Of a stretch of DNA of 56,980 nt, positions 35,942 to 44,282 are shown piece by piece. Positions within the stretch are counted from its first letter, which is position 1; every line of letters begins with the position of its first letter. A program made the translations under genes and the position numbers. This stretch comes from Comamonadaceae bacterium. GTDB lineage: Bacteria; Pseudomonadota; Gammaproteobacteria; Burkholderiales; Burkholderiaceae_C. The stretch is taken from assembly GCA_947453965.1 (NCBI GenBank), contig CANGIQ010000018.1, positions 1 to 56,980 of the forward strand, given 5' to 3'. The notes beneath the pieces are model-generated. The model saw only the letters and a program-made list of their open reading frames with translations, made no database searches and had not been told where the DNA came from.

Positions 35942-37039
35942 ATGAAAACTGCGCTTCATTTTGAATTTAATTTCCGTCAAATTGGGCGCGTTGTTCTGAC
36001 CTTGTTAGCAGCATGGCTCGCAGCGCAAGCGTGTGTGGCGATGCACACGCCTCTGCCCTGGATGATTGGGCCTTTGTTGACCACCGCCGTGCTGTCCATC
36101 GCTGGGGTCAAAACTCTGAGCTGGAACCCTTTTCGCAACACCGGGCAATGGGCCATTGGCGGCGCCTTGGGGCTTTATTTCACGCCACACGTCAACGCCA
36201 TGGTGGTGAGTTTTTGGTGGCTCATCGTGGTGTGCATTGTGTGGTCGCTGGTACTAGGTTATGGCTTTGGCTTGTGGCTGTACGGGTTCAATGCACCGCG
36301 CTTTTCGGGGCTGGACAAAGCGACCACGTACTTCGCTAGCTTGATTGGCGGGGCATCCGAAATTACCTTGCTTGCAGAGCGCAAAAACGCACGCACCGAC
36401 TTGGTTGCTGCCGCACACAGTTTGCGCGTGTTGCTCGTGACAGTGACTGTGCCGTCTGCCATTCAATGGTTGGGTTGGCATGGGGTCGATGTTGCACCGC
36501 CCAACGCGCAGGCGTTCAACACCACAGGGTTGTTGTTGCTTGCGGTGTTGACAGGGCTGGGGGCGGTTGGTGCCAAGCTGCTGGGTAGGGCCAATCCCTG
36601 GTTTCTCGGTCCACTCTTGGCATCCATTGCATTGACTGCCACTGAGGTTGAGCTTTCTAGCGTTCCCGTCGTCATGACCAACGCGGCGCAATTGGTGATT
36701 GGCGTGAGTTTGGGCGTGCGCTTCACGGCTGAATTTCTACACACCGCGCCACGCTGGCTGGCCAGTGTGGCGATTGGCACATTTGCCATGATGTTGCTGT
36801 GTGTTGGCTTTAGCTTTGTGTTGTGCGAACTCACGCAGCTGCCACTGGCCACCATGGTGCTGTCCACCGCACCCGGAGGCATTGCCGAAATGGCCATCAC
36901 CGCCAAAGTGTTGCAACTCGGTGTGGCGGTGGTGACCGCCTTGCAGGTGTGCAGGTTGATTGCGGTGTTGCTTGTCGCGGAGCCGTTGTTTAGTTGGCTG
37001 CACGCCAGAGGGCGATTCAAGACAACACTGACGCCTTGA
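35942..37039 (+). CDS. AbrB-family (PF05145) membrane protein
   Basis: The 365-residue protein has about ten membrane helices in two similar halves, as in the AbrB/ammonia-monooxygenase-like family of putative transporters. Family-like segments are PLPWMIGPLLTTAVLSIAG in the first half, FASLIGGASEITLLAERKNA, PWFLGPLLASIALTATE starting the second half, and the closing LSTAPGGIAEMAITAKVLQLGV followed by ALQVCRLI. Substrates of this family are poorly known. The ATG at 35942 is preceded by AACAAT-N6, so a leaderless transcript is possible. It converges with the ThDP enzyme gene with 20 bases between stops. Confidence 0.85.
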   Translation: MKTALHFEFNFRQIGRVVLTLLAAWLAAQACVAMHTPLPWMIGPLLTTAVLSIAGVKTLSWNPFRNTGQWAIGGALGLYFTPHVNAMVVSFWWLIVVCIVWSLVLGYGFGLWLYGFNAPRFSGLDKATTYFASLIGGASEITLLAERKNARTDLVAAAHSLRVLLVTVTVPSAIQWLGWHGVDVAPPNAQAFNTTGLLLLAVLTGLGAVGAKLLGRANPWFLGPLLASIALTATEVELSSVPVVMTNAAQLVIGVSLGVRFTAEFLHTAPRWLASVAIGTFAMMLLCVGFSFVLCELTQLPLATMVLSTAPGGIAEMAITAKVLQLGVAVVTALQVCRLIAVLLVAEPLFSWLHARGRFKTTLTP

Positions 37040-37059
37040 TCATGATGTTGTCTTGATCA

Positions 37060-38805
37060 TCACGTTTCGTTAGCGCCTTCTGCAGACGCCTGCCGCCAAC
37101 GCTCCTCTGCCTCGTCCCAAGCCCCCAGGGCCTGCAGATCAGGCACCCAGGCTAGGCCAGACTTGGCGTCGGACGATGCGGCTTCTGGCGTGACCACCAC
37201 GTCCAGCAAAGCGGGCAAGTTTTGCAAAGCGCGGGCGATGGCGCCCGGTAGATCTTCCACACGTTCCACACGTTCGGCATGCAAGCCAAAGCCCCGCGCC
37301 ATGGCGGCGTGGTCGGCGTATTGCAGGTGGGTGCCGACCACCTTGCCGTGGGTCTCTTGCTGGTCGCGCACTTCAATGGCCCAGGAACCGTTGTTGGCCA
37401 CCACGATCAACACGGGGGCTTTGTGGCGCGCGGCTGTGTCAATTTCCATGGCGTTGAAACCAAAGGCGCCGTCGCCCGTAGCCACCACCACAGTGCGCCC
37501 CGGCAAGGCCAGGCTGGCGGCCACACCAAACGGGGTACCCACGCCAATGCAACCGAGTGAGCCCGGGTCGAGGTAGGTGCCGGCAGGCAAGCCCACACGC
37601 GCAAAGCTCAAAAAGTCGCCACCATCGGCCACCACCACGCTGTCGGCAGGCAGGGCTTTGCGCAATGCAGCCAGCACACGGTTGGGGTGCATGCGGCCGT
37701 CGCTGCCCGCAGGGGCTTGTTCCATGGAGGCCAAGAGTTTTTGCGAACGCGCTTCGTGCTGGGCACGCGCTTGCTGCGCCCACTGACGGTCGCTGGCGGG
37801 TGGTCGATTGCCAGCGGCGGCCAGAATGGCATCGAGCGCGGCATCGACCGAGCCCAGCACTTCGGCGGCACCACGGCGGTTGTCGCGCATTTCAGTGGGC
37901 GTGTCGGCAATGCGCACAAAGCGTGCGTCACCAAAAATGGCAGGCGAACCATAGGCCAGCTGAAAGTCGAGTTTGCGGCCCAGGGTGATGACCACGTCGG
38001 CCTCGGTCATCACCGTGCCGCGCATGGCGGCCACCACCGCCGGATGCGACTCGGGCACGAGGCCACGACTTTCGCCGGTGTCGAGGTACACCGCGCCCAG
38101 GGTGTCGAGCAAACGGATCAGCGAGGCACTGGCGCCGCGTGCGCCGCGACCACTGATGACCAGGGGGCGGCGTGCAGACCACATCACCTCGACCGCTTCG
38201 GCCACAGCGGCTGGGTCTGGTTGCAGACGCGGTTTGCGGCGCGGTGCCAGCCATTCGGGCAACTGCATGGCGGCGCTGGGTTCGGCGCGCAAGGTGTCGA
38301 CCGGAAAGTCGAGATAGACCGGGCCTGGCTCGCCGCCAATGCCTTGGGCGCGGGCCAGGGCTTCGTCCAGCTCTTGCATCACGAGGTCGGGCTCGCGCAC
38401 AGTGCGCGCATAGCGTGTGAGGGGGCGCACGAATTCGGTGTGCACCATGTCTTGCAGGGCACCACGGTTTTCCTGCGCACGCGGTGGCGTGCCCGAGAGC
38501 ACCAGCACCGAGGCGCGTGCCACATGGGCATTGGCAATGCCCGTCATGGCATTGGTCACACCCGGACCGGCCGTGACCAGGGCCACACCCACTTGCCCAG
38601 TCAGTTCGGCATGGGCATGGGCCATGTAGACGGCAGCGCGTTCGTCACGCACGTCGATGATGCGGATGCCTTCGGCGTCCAGCCGCATCCACAGCGGCAT
38701 GATGTGCCCGCCGCACAGCGCAAAGACGCGGTCAATGCCGCGCGCCTTCAAGCAGCGGGCAATCCAGGCAGCCGTGCTGCGTTCGGTGACTTCGGGTGAG
38801 CTCAT
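37060..38805 (-). CDS. ThDP-dependent enzyme (acetolactate synthase-like / 2-hydroxyacyl-CoA lyase-like)
   Basis: The 581-residue protein has the three-domain ThDP fold. The pyrimidine-binding domain carries the catalytic Glu in DVRDERAAVYMAHAHAELTG and TAGPGVTNAMTGIANAH; the central domain has PLVISGRGARGA; the cofactor domain has the ThDP motif GDGAFGFNAMEIDTAARHKAPV ending VVANN (the GDG and NN residues). Acetolactate synthase proper would sit with ilvN and ilvC, which are absent. The divergent gene encodes an acyl-CoA ligase, so an enzyme cleaving a 2-hydroxyacyl-CoA is a reasonable guess. A palindrome lies 46 bases before the ATG at 38805. Confidence 0.85.
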   Translation of the reverse strand: MSSPEVTERSTAAWIARCLKARGIDRVFALCGGHIMPLWMRLDAEGIRIIDVRDERAAVYMAHAHAELTGQVGVALVTAGPGVTNAMTGIANAHVARASVLVLSGTPPRAQENRGALQDMVHTEFVRPLTRYARTVREPDLVMQELDEALARAQGIGGEPGPVYLDFPVDTLRAEPSAAMQLPEWLAPRRKPRLQPDPAAVAEAVEVMWSARRPLVISGRGARGASASLIRLLDTLGAVYLDTGESRGLVPESHPAVVAAMRGTVMTEADVVITLGRKLDFQLAYGSPAIFGDARFVRIADTPTEMRDNRRGAAEVLGSVDAALDAILAAAGNRPPASDRQWAQQARAQHEARSQKLLASMEQAPAGSDGRMHPNRVLAALRKALPADSVVVADGGDFLSFARVGLPAGTYLDPGSLGCIGVGTPFGVAASLALPGRTVVVATGDGAFGFNAMEIDTAARHKAPVLIVVANNGSWAIEVRDQQETHGKVVGTHLQYADHAAMARGFGLHAERVERVEDLPGAIARALQNLPALLDVVVTPEAASSDAKSGLAWVPDLQALGAWDEAEERWRQASAEGANET

Positions 38806-38850
38806 AAATCGGGGCCTTGTGGGTCTGTGTATTTTTGAAAATGACCAAGT

Positions 38851-38864
38851 ATTCTGAATTCAGA
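38851..38864. promoter_or_regulatory. Palindromic operator candidate, ThDP-enzyme side
   Basis: ATTCTGAATTCAGA matches the perfect 16-base palindrome found 30 bases further on, except that the last two bases differ. It lies 46 bases upstream of the ThDP-enzyme start. Centre-to-centre distance between the two copies is 44 bases, about four helical turns. The GntR/FCD regulator gene at 40585 is the nearest candidate to bind it. Confidence 0.6.
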
Positions 38865-38894
38865 GTTCTATTTCATCGGTAATTTCCCTAGTGC

Positions 38895-38910
38895 ATTCTG
38901 AATTCAGAAT
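38895..38910. promoter_or_regulatory. Palindromic operator candidate, acyl-CoA ligase side
   Basis: ATTCTGAATTCAGAAT is a perfect palindrome. It ends 48 bases before the ATG at 38959, mirroring the position of the other copy relative to the ThDP-enzyme gene. This placement also argues that the ligase begins at 38959 rather than at the upstream ATG (38914), which would be only three bases from the palindrome. Confidence 0.62.
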
Positions 38911-38958
38911 ACTATGATTTCCACCCAATCGGCCCTTGCGCCGCAGTTGGAGACACCT

Positions 38959-40518
38959 ATGAACCGCCTGAACACCTTGAGCGACGCCGTCGCTACCCAT
39001 GCCCGCCTGAGCCCCAACAAACTGGCCGTACGCGATTCGCGCCGCAGCCTGAGCTGTGCCCAATGGCACGACCGCACCGAGCGGCTGGCCGCTGGCCTGC
39101 GCGCACTAGGCCTTGAAAAAGGCGACCGCGTGGCCCTGCTGGCCTACAACTGTTTGGAATGGATGGAGATGTATGCCGCGCTGGCGCGCGCCGGGCTGGT
39201 GGCCGTGCCACTGAACTTTCGGCTCACCGCGCCTGAAATTGCCTACATCGCCGAGCACAGTGAGACCCGCGCCTTCATCGTGCAAGACGTGCTGGCCTCG
39301 GTGGTGGAGCCGCTGCGCCAGAGCCTGGGGCTGGAGCCCGGCGCCTGGGTCGGCTTTGGCAGCGAGGTGCCTGCGGGCTGGACGCGTTATGAGCAGCTGA
39401 TCGAAAGCGCTCCCACCGACCTGCCACCGGTGCAGGTGCTGCCGGGCGACATGAGCGCGCTGATGTACACCTCAGGCACCACGGGGCGACCCAAGGGTGC
39501 GATTCGCAGCCACGAAGGCAGCACCCTGATTGCACTGGCCACCGCGCTGGACATGGGCTTCACCCCCAACGACACGGCCTTGCTGGTGATGCCCATGTGT
39601 CACGCCAATTCGCTGTACTTCAGCCACACCTTTGTGCACTTGGGCGCCACCTGCGTGATCGATGACCGACGCAGCTTTGACCCCGAAGCCTTGCTGGCCA
39701 CACTGGCCGCCGAGCATGTGACCTTCACCTCGCTGGTGCCCACCCACTACATCATGATGCTGGGTTTGCCCGACGCCGTGAAGGCGCGCTACGACGTGCG
39801 GGCCGTGGAAAAACTCATGATCTCCTCGGCCCCGGCACGCAAGGAAACCAAGCTGGCCATCATGGACTTTTTCCGCAATGGCAAGCTATACGAGTTGTAT
39901 GGCTCCACCGAGGCAGGCTGGGTCACGCTGTTGCGCCCGCACGAGCAAATTGAGCGCCTGGGCACCGTCGGGCGCGAATGGGCTGGGTCTGGCCCAATTC
40001 GCGTGCTGGATGCCAAGGGCAACGAAGTGCCCGATGGCGAGGTGGGCGAGTTGTATTCGCGCACGGCCTATGTGTTTGACGGCTACTGGAAAAACCCCGA
40101 GAAGACGGCCGAGGCCTTTCACGGCGATTGGTGCTCGGTGGGCGACATGGCACGACGCGATGCGGATGGCTTCATCCACTTGGTGGACCGCAAGAGCAAC
40201 ATGATCATCAGCGGTGGCGAGAACATTTACCCCTCGGAGGTCGAGGCGATTTTGGGTCAGCACGAACAAGTCAAGGACGTGGCCGTGATCGGACTGCCGC
40301 ACGACAAATGGGGCGAGGCCGTGCATGCGGTGGTGGTGTTGCACCAGGGCCAGTCGCTGACGCAAGACGCGTTGATCGATTGGTGTCGCGATCGCATGGC
40401 GGGTTACAAGCGTCCGCAGTCGATCCGTTTTGTCAGCGATGCCGACATGCCACGCACGGCCACGGGCAAAATCTTGCACCGCATTCTGCGTGACCAGATG
40501 TCCACGGCCGCCGCATGA
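38959..40518 (+). CDS. Acyl-CoA synthetase (AMP-forming, ANL superfamily)
   Basis: This 519-residue enzyme activates a carboxylic acid with ATP and couples it to CoA. ANL motifs are in order: the phosphate loop MYTSGTTGRPKGAIRSH (about 172-188), the adenine motif LYELYGSTEAGW, the hinge region GDMARRDADGFIHLVDRKSN (written with its key residues GD, D and RK) and the C-terminal catalytic Lys in PRTATGKILHRIL. I chose the ATG at 38959 because GGAG lies six bases before it. It diverges from the ThDP enzyme and is followed by a GntR regulator 66 bases on. The acyl substrate is unknown. Confidence 0.9.
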   Translation: MNRLNTLSDAVATHARLSPNKLAVRDSRRSLSCAQWHDRTERLAAGLRALGLEKGDRVALLAYNCLEWMEMYAALARAGLVAVPLNFRLTAPEIAYIAEHSETRAFIVQDVLASVVEPLRQSLGLEPGAWVGFGSEVPAGWTRYEQLIESAPTDLPPVQVLPGDMSALMYTSGTTGRPKGAIRSHEGSTLIALATALDMGFTPNDTALLVMPMCHANSLYFSHTFVHLGATCVIDDRRSFDPEALLATLAAEHVTFTSLVPTHYIMMLGLPDAVKARYDVRAVEKLMISSAPARKETKLAIMDFFRNGKLYELYGSTEAGWVTLLRPHEQIERLGTVGREWAGSGPIRVLDAKGNEVPDGEVGELYSRTAYVFDGYWKNPEKTAEAFHGDWCSVGDMARRDADGFIHLVDRKSNMIISGGENIYPSEVEAILGQHEQVKDVAVIGLPHDKWGEAVHAVVVLHQGQSLTQDALIDWCRDRMAGYKRPQSIRFVSDADMPRTATGKILHRILRDQMSTAAA

Positions 40519-40584
40519 AGCCCAGCATAAAGCGCGACCTTGTGCTGGCACACGCTAGACTATTTGCCTTATGAAAGCTGTATC

Positions 40585-41280
40585 GTGAAAGCCCTATCGC
40601 CAACCCCCAATCTCGTCGAACAAGTGCGCGATGCCCTGTTGACAGAAATTGCCTCGGGCAAACTCAAACCGGGCGAGCGCATCATTCAGGAACAGATCGC
40701 CCAAGCCTTGGGTGTGTCGCGCCAGCCTGTGCAACAGGCCCTGATGCTGCTGCGCAACCAGGGCGTGTTGCGCGACGCGGGTGGCCGAGGGCTGATCGTC
40801 ACGCCGCTGGACCCCGATCGGGTGCAACATGTGTATCAAATTCGTGCCGCCATCGAAGGTCTGGTCTGTCGTCTGGCAGCTGAGAACCATGCTGAGCTGG
40901 CACGCAAACAGGGCGCGACCCTGATTGATGCGGGTCGCAAGGCCGTGGCCAGCGGCTCGGTGCCCAAGATGATTGCGGCCGACATTCGCTTTCATGAATT
41001 TTTGTATGTGCTGGCCGACAACCCGCTGGTCGCGCCCACCTTGGACACGCACCTCACCTACACCCAACGCGCCATGGGCGAGGTGCTGGTGCAAGACCAA
41101 AACCCACGCGACATCTGGGATCAGCACGCCGCCATTTTGGAAGCCATCGCCAGTGGCGACGCCGATGCAGCTGAAAAGCTGGCACGCGAGCACCTGATGC
41201 AGGCATCAGGCTTCATGGTGTCGCGGCTGAAAGAACTCAACGCCATGGCCGAAGCCGGCAGCACCGAAGCTGCTCTGTAA
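40585..41280 (+). CDS. GntR-family regulator (FCD domain, FadR subfamily)
   Basis: The 231-residue protein has an N-terminal winged helix (LVEQVRDALLTEIASGKLKPGERI, then LGVSRQPVQQALMLLRNQGVL, about 12-65) and a C-terminal FCD ligand domain with the metal-binding His pattern (IRFHEFLYVLADNP and later HAAILEAIASGDADAAEKLAREHL). Such proteins usually repress adjacent catabolic genes until a metabolite binds. The start is a GTG at 40585; a five-codon frame beginning ATG at 40571 ends with a TGA that overlaps this GTG. It stands between the ligase and a TRAP transporter, which it probably controls; the palindromes at 38851 and 38895 are candidate sites. Confidence 0.85.
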   Translation: MKALSPTPNLVEQVRDALLTEIASGKLKPGERIIQEQIAQALGVSRQPVQQALMLLRNQGVLRDAGGRGLIVTPLDPDRVQHVYQIRAAIEGLVCRLAAENHAELARKQGATLIDAGRKAVASGSVPKMIAADIRFHEFLYVLADNPLVAPTLDTHLTYTQRAMGEVLVQDQNPRDIWDQHAAILEAIASGDADAAEKLAREHLMQASGFMVSRLKELNAMAEAGSTEAAL

Positions 41281-41335
41281 AAGTAGGACAATGCCCCAAG
41301 CAACCGCTTTTGAAGACCTATAAGGAGACTTTTCG

Positions 41336-42343
41336 ATGCAACTGACCCGCCGTTCCCTGATCACCAGCGCTGGTGCACTGGCTTTACCTACCAGCAGCGT
41401 GTTCGCGCAAACCAAGGCCGAGTTCACACTCAAGTACGCGAACAACTTGCCTGCCACGCACCCCATGAACATCCGGGCGCGCGAAATGGCCGAGGCCATC
41501 CGCGTTGAAACCCACGGTCGCGTCGATTTGCAAATTTTCCCCAGCAACCAATTGGGCAGCGACACCGACATGCTGAGCCAAGTGCGCTCGGGCGGTATTG
41601 AGTTTTTCACCTTGTCAGGTTTGATTTTGTCGACCTTGGTGCCTTCCACCTCCATCACCGGCATTGGCTTTGCATTCAAAGACTACGACACGGTGTGGAA
41701 AGCGTTGGATGGCGATTTGGGCGCGTATGTGCGCCGAGAAATCGGCAAAGCCAACTTGGTGGTGATGGACAAAATTTGGGACAACGGTTTCCGCCACATC
41801 ACCTCGTCCACCAAGCCGATCCAAACCGCGGATGACCTCAAGGGTTTCAAAATTCGCGTGCCTGTGTCACCCCTGTGGACCTCCATGTTCAAGGCCTTTG
41901 ACTCGGCGCCTGCATCGATCAACTTCAGCGAGGTGTACAGCGCCTTGCAAACCAAGATCGTGGACGGTCAAGAAAACCCATTGGCCATCATCTCCACCGC
42001 CAAGTTGAACGAAGTGCAAAAGTACTGCTCGTTGACCAACCACATGTGGGACGGTTTCTGGTTCTTGGCCAACCGCCGCGCCTGGGAGCGCTTGCCCGAA
42101 GACATCCGCACCATCATGGCCAAGCACATCAACGCAGCTGGCGTGAAAGAACGTGCCGATGTGGCCGGTCTGAACGCGGGTCTGCAAAAAGATTTGGCGG
42201 CTGCAGGCATGGTGTTCAACCAACCACAAAGCGAGTCGTTCCGTGACCGTCTGCGCAAAGCAGGTTTCTACGCCGAGTGGAAAGGCAAGTACGGCGACGA
42301 AGCGTGGTCCTTGCTGGAGCGCTTCAGCGGCAAGCTGGCTTAA
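41336..42343 (+). CDS. TRAP transporter substrate-binding protein (DctP family)
   Basis: This 335-residue periplasmic protein captures an organic acid for a TRAP transporter. It has a Tat-like signal (TRRSLITSAGALALP, cleavage near SVFAQ) and the DctP core with LKYANNLPATHPMN, GFRHITSSTKPIQTADDLKGFKIRVP (the conserved carboxylate-binding Arg lies in KIRVP), and SEVYSALQTKIVDGQENP. RBS AAGGAG (41322-41327) is eight bases before the ATG; GACAAT (41287-41292) is a possible -10. The fused DctQM permease follows after a hairpin, so this is its main partner. Confidence 0.93.
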   Translation: MQLTRRSLITSAGALALPTSSVFAQTKAEFTLKYANNLPATHPMNIRAREMAEAIRVETHGRVDLQIFPSNQLGSDTDMLSQVRSGGIEFFTLSGLILSTLVPSTSITGIGFAFKDYDTVWKALDGDLGAYVRREIGKANLVVMDKIWDNGFRHITSSTKPIQTADDLKGFKIRVPVSPLWTSMFKAFDSAPASINFSEVYSALQTKIVDGQENPLAIISTAKLNEVQKYCSLTNHMWDGFWFLANRRAWERLPEDIRTIMAKHINAAGVKERADVAGLNAGLQKDLAAAGMVFNQPQSESFRDRLRKAGFYAEWKGKYGDEAWSLLERFSGKLA

Positions 42344-42370
42344 GCGCCTCTGATCTAACTTTTCCCCAAG

Positions 42371-42390
42371 CGGCCCGCAGATGCGGGCCG
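42371..42390 (+). promoter_or_regulatory. GC-rich hairpin between dctP and dctQM genes
   Basis: CGGCCCGCA (42371-42379) pairs with TGCGGGCCG (42382-42390) with a two-base loop, or seven pairs with a larger loop. The following bases (TGGCCTTTCTT) are only moderately T-rich, so it may act as a partial terminator or mRNA 3' stabiliser that keeps the binding protein more abundant than the permease, as seen in other TRAP operons. Confidence 0.55.
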
Positions 42391-42416
42391 TGGCCTTTCT
42401 TGCAGAGACTTTTGAC

Positions 42417-44282
42417 ATGACCACCCTCAACGAAAACAGCACCGCCGCCCCCTTGGCCAGCGAGCAAGCCCAACGCAGTGTTTCCGCCTGGATTCGCCCT
42501 CTCGAAGTCACCAGCGCCCTTCTGATGCTGGCGATCTTCGGCATGCTGTTGGCTGGCGTGATTTCGCGCTACGTTTTGTCCAAGCCCATCATTTGGATTG
42601 ACGAGGCGGTGTCGATTTCGTTTTTGTGGTTGGCCATGTTGGGTTCTGCCTTGGCCATGCACCGTAACGAACACTTGCGTTTGACGCTGTTTGTGGAACG
42701 CATGCCCGAGCGTTTGCGCAGTTATGTGCAAGCCTTGTCGCTGGTGGCCGTGGGCGCTTTTTTGGTGGCCTTGCTCCATCCGGCGATTGAGTATGCGCAG
42801 GAAGAATGGTTCATCTCGACGCCCGCGCTGAGCATTCCCAACTCTTACCGTGTGGCTGCGATTGCATTTGGCGTGTTCGCCATGCTGGCCATGGTGCTGG
42901 CCTATGCCGTGAAAACCGTGGGCAAGCAACAACTGGTGGTGGCCACCGCCATCGTGGCGGGGTTGGCGGCTTTGTTTTGGTTTTACTCGCCACAGCTCGT
43001 GCAGCTGGGCACCATGAACATTTTGATTTTCTTGGTCGGCCTGGTGATGGTGGGCCTGGTGGCAGGTGTGCCGATTGGTTTTTGTTTTGGTTTGGGTGCG
43101 TTGAGCTTTTTAGCGTTCTCGACCCAAGTGCCGTTGATGGTGATGGTCAGCCGCATGGACGAAGGCATGTCGAGCTTGATCTTGGTATCGGTGCCAATCT
43201 TTGTGTTGTTGGGCTGCGTGCTCGACACCACCGGCATGGGCAAGGTGATTGTGGATTTCTTGGCTTCGCTGCTGGGTCACGTGAAGGCAGGCATGTCGTA
43301 TGTGCTGCTGGGTTCGCTGTTCATTGTGTCGGGCATTTCGGGCTCCAAGGTGTCAGACATGGCCACGGTGGCGCCTGCGCTGTTTCCTGAAATGAAACGT
43401 CGTGGCCACAAGCCACGCGAAATGGTGGCGTTGCTGGCCACCGGTGCAGCGATGGCCGATACCGTGCCGCCCAGCATTGTGTTGATTGTGTTGGGCTCGG
43501 TGGCCGGTGTGTCGATTGCAGGCTTGTTCCAAAGCGGTTTTGCAATTGCCATGGTGTTGCTGTTGGCCTTGCTGGTGTTGGCGCGCTTTAAGGCACGCAA
43601 CGAAGACATGAGCAACGTCAAAGCGACCAAGCTGCCCGTCATTGGCAAGTTGCTGCTGATTGCAGCGCCTGCGTTGGTGCTGCCCTTTTTGATTCGCAGC
43701 GTGGTCGGCGGTGGCATTGCCACAGCGACTGAGGTGTCGACCATTGCGGTGGTTTACGCCTTGCTGATTGGCAAGCTGCTGTACGGCGGCATCAGTGGCC
43801 GACAGTTCTACGACATGTTGGTGGAAACGGCCGCCTTGAGTGGCGCGATTTTGCTGATCCTGGGCACTGCCTCGGCCATGGCTTGGGCCATCACGCAAAG
43901 CGGTGTGGTGCAACAGTTGTCGCAGTTCCTCACCAACTTGCCGGGCGGTTGGGTGGCCTTCATGGCGGTGTCGATTGTGGTGTTCTTGTTCTTGGGCTGT
44001 TTGCTGGAGGGCTTGCCCGCCATCTTGCTGTTGGCGCCCATCATGTTTCCGATGGCCAAGAAGTTGGGCATCAACGATGTGCATTACTCCATGGTCATCG
44101 TCTCGGCCATGAACATTGGCTTGATGATGCCGCCCATCGGTGTGGGCTTTTATCTGGCTTGCCGCATTGGCGACGCCTCACCCGATGAAGTCATGGGTGC
44201 GATCTGGCCCTACCTGGCTGCGCTGCTGGTGGGCCTGATCGTGATCGCGGGCGTGCCTTGGCTCTCAACCTTTGCGTTGTGA
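42417..44282 (+). CDS. TRAP transporter fused permease DctQM
   Basis: The 621-residue protein fuses the small (Q) and large (M) TRAP membrane subunits. The N-terminal Q part (about 20-175) has four helices, with VLSKPIIWIDEAVSISFLWLA-type sequence; the M part (about 195-620) has about twelve helices with the DctM landmarks FVLLGCVLDTTGMGKVIVDF, GSKVSDMATVAPALFPEMKRRG and GLMMPPIGVGFYLACRIG. Uptake is driven by the sodium or proton gradient. It is the only TRAP permease in the window, although three binding-protein genes are present. Its 3' end overlaps the SDR gene tail-to-tail by 18 bp. Confidence 0.94.
   Translation: MTTLNENSTAAPLASEQAQRSVSAWIRPLEVTSALLMLAIFGMLLAGVISRYVLSKPIIWIDEAVSISFLWLAMLGSALAMHRNEHLRLTLFVERMPERLRSYVQALSLVAVGAFLVALLHPAIEYAQEEWFISTPALSIPNSYRVAAIAFGVFAMLAMVLAYAVKTVGKQQLVVATAIVAGLAALFWFYSPQLVQLGTMNILIFLVGLVMVGLVAGVPIGFCFGLGALSFLAFSTQVPLMVMVSRMDEGMSSLILVSVPIFVLLGCVLDTTGMGKVIVDFLASLLGHVKAGMSYVLLGSLFIVSGISGSKVSDMATVAPALFPEMKRRGHKPREMVALLATGAAMADTVPPSIVLIVLGSVAGVSIAGLFQSGFAIAMVLLLALLVLARFKARNEDMSNVKATKLPVIGKLLLIAAPALVLPFLIRSVVGGGIATATEVSTIAVVYALLIGKLLYGGISGRQFYDMLVETAALSGAILLILGTASAMAWAITQSGVVQQLSQFLTNLPGGWVAFMAVSIVVFLFLGCLLEGLPAILLLAPIMFPMAKKLGINDVHYSMVIVSAMNIGLMMPPIGVGFYLACRIGDASPDEVMGAIWPYLAALLVGLIVIAGVPWLSTFAL

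Noticed and set aside
37036..37060. Repeated TGATCA between the abrB-like and ThDP-enzyme stops
   Set aside because: The two copies (37037-37042 and 37054-37059) partly lie in coding sequence, form no GC-rich stem with a T-tract, and are too short to call a terminator.
37687..38799. Plus-strand frame of 370 codons opposite the ThDP enzyme
   Set aside because: The opposite strand encodes a full ThDP enzyme with clear motifs; the antisense product shows none.
38914..38958. Start of the acyl-CoA ligase at the ATG at 38914
   Set aside because: This ATG is three bases from the operator palindrome and has no ribosome-binding site; the ATG at 38959 has GGAG six bases before it and places both palindromes symmetrically.
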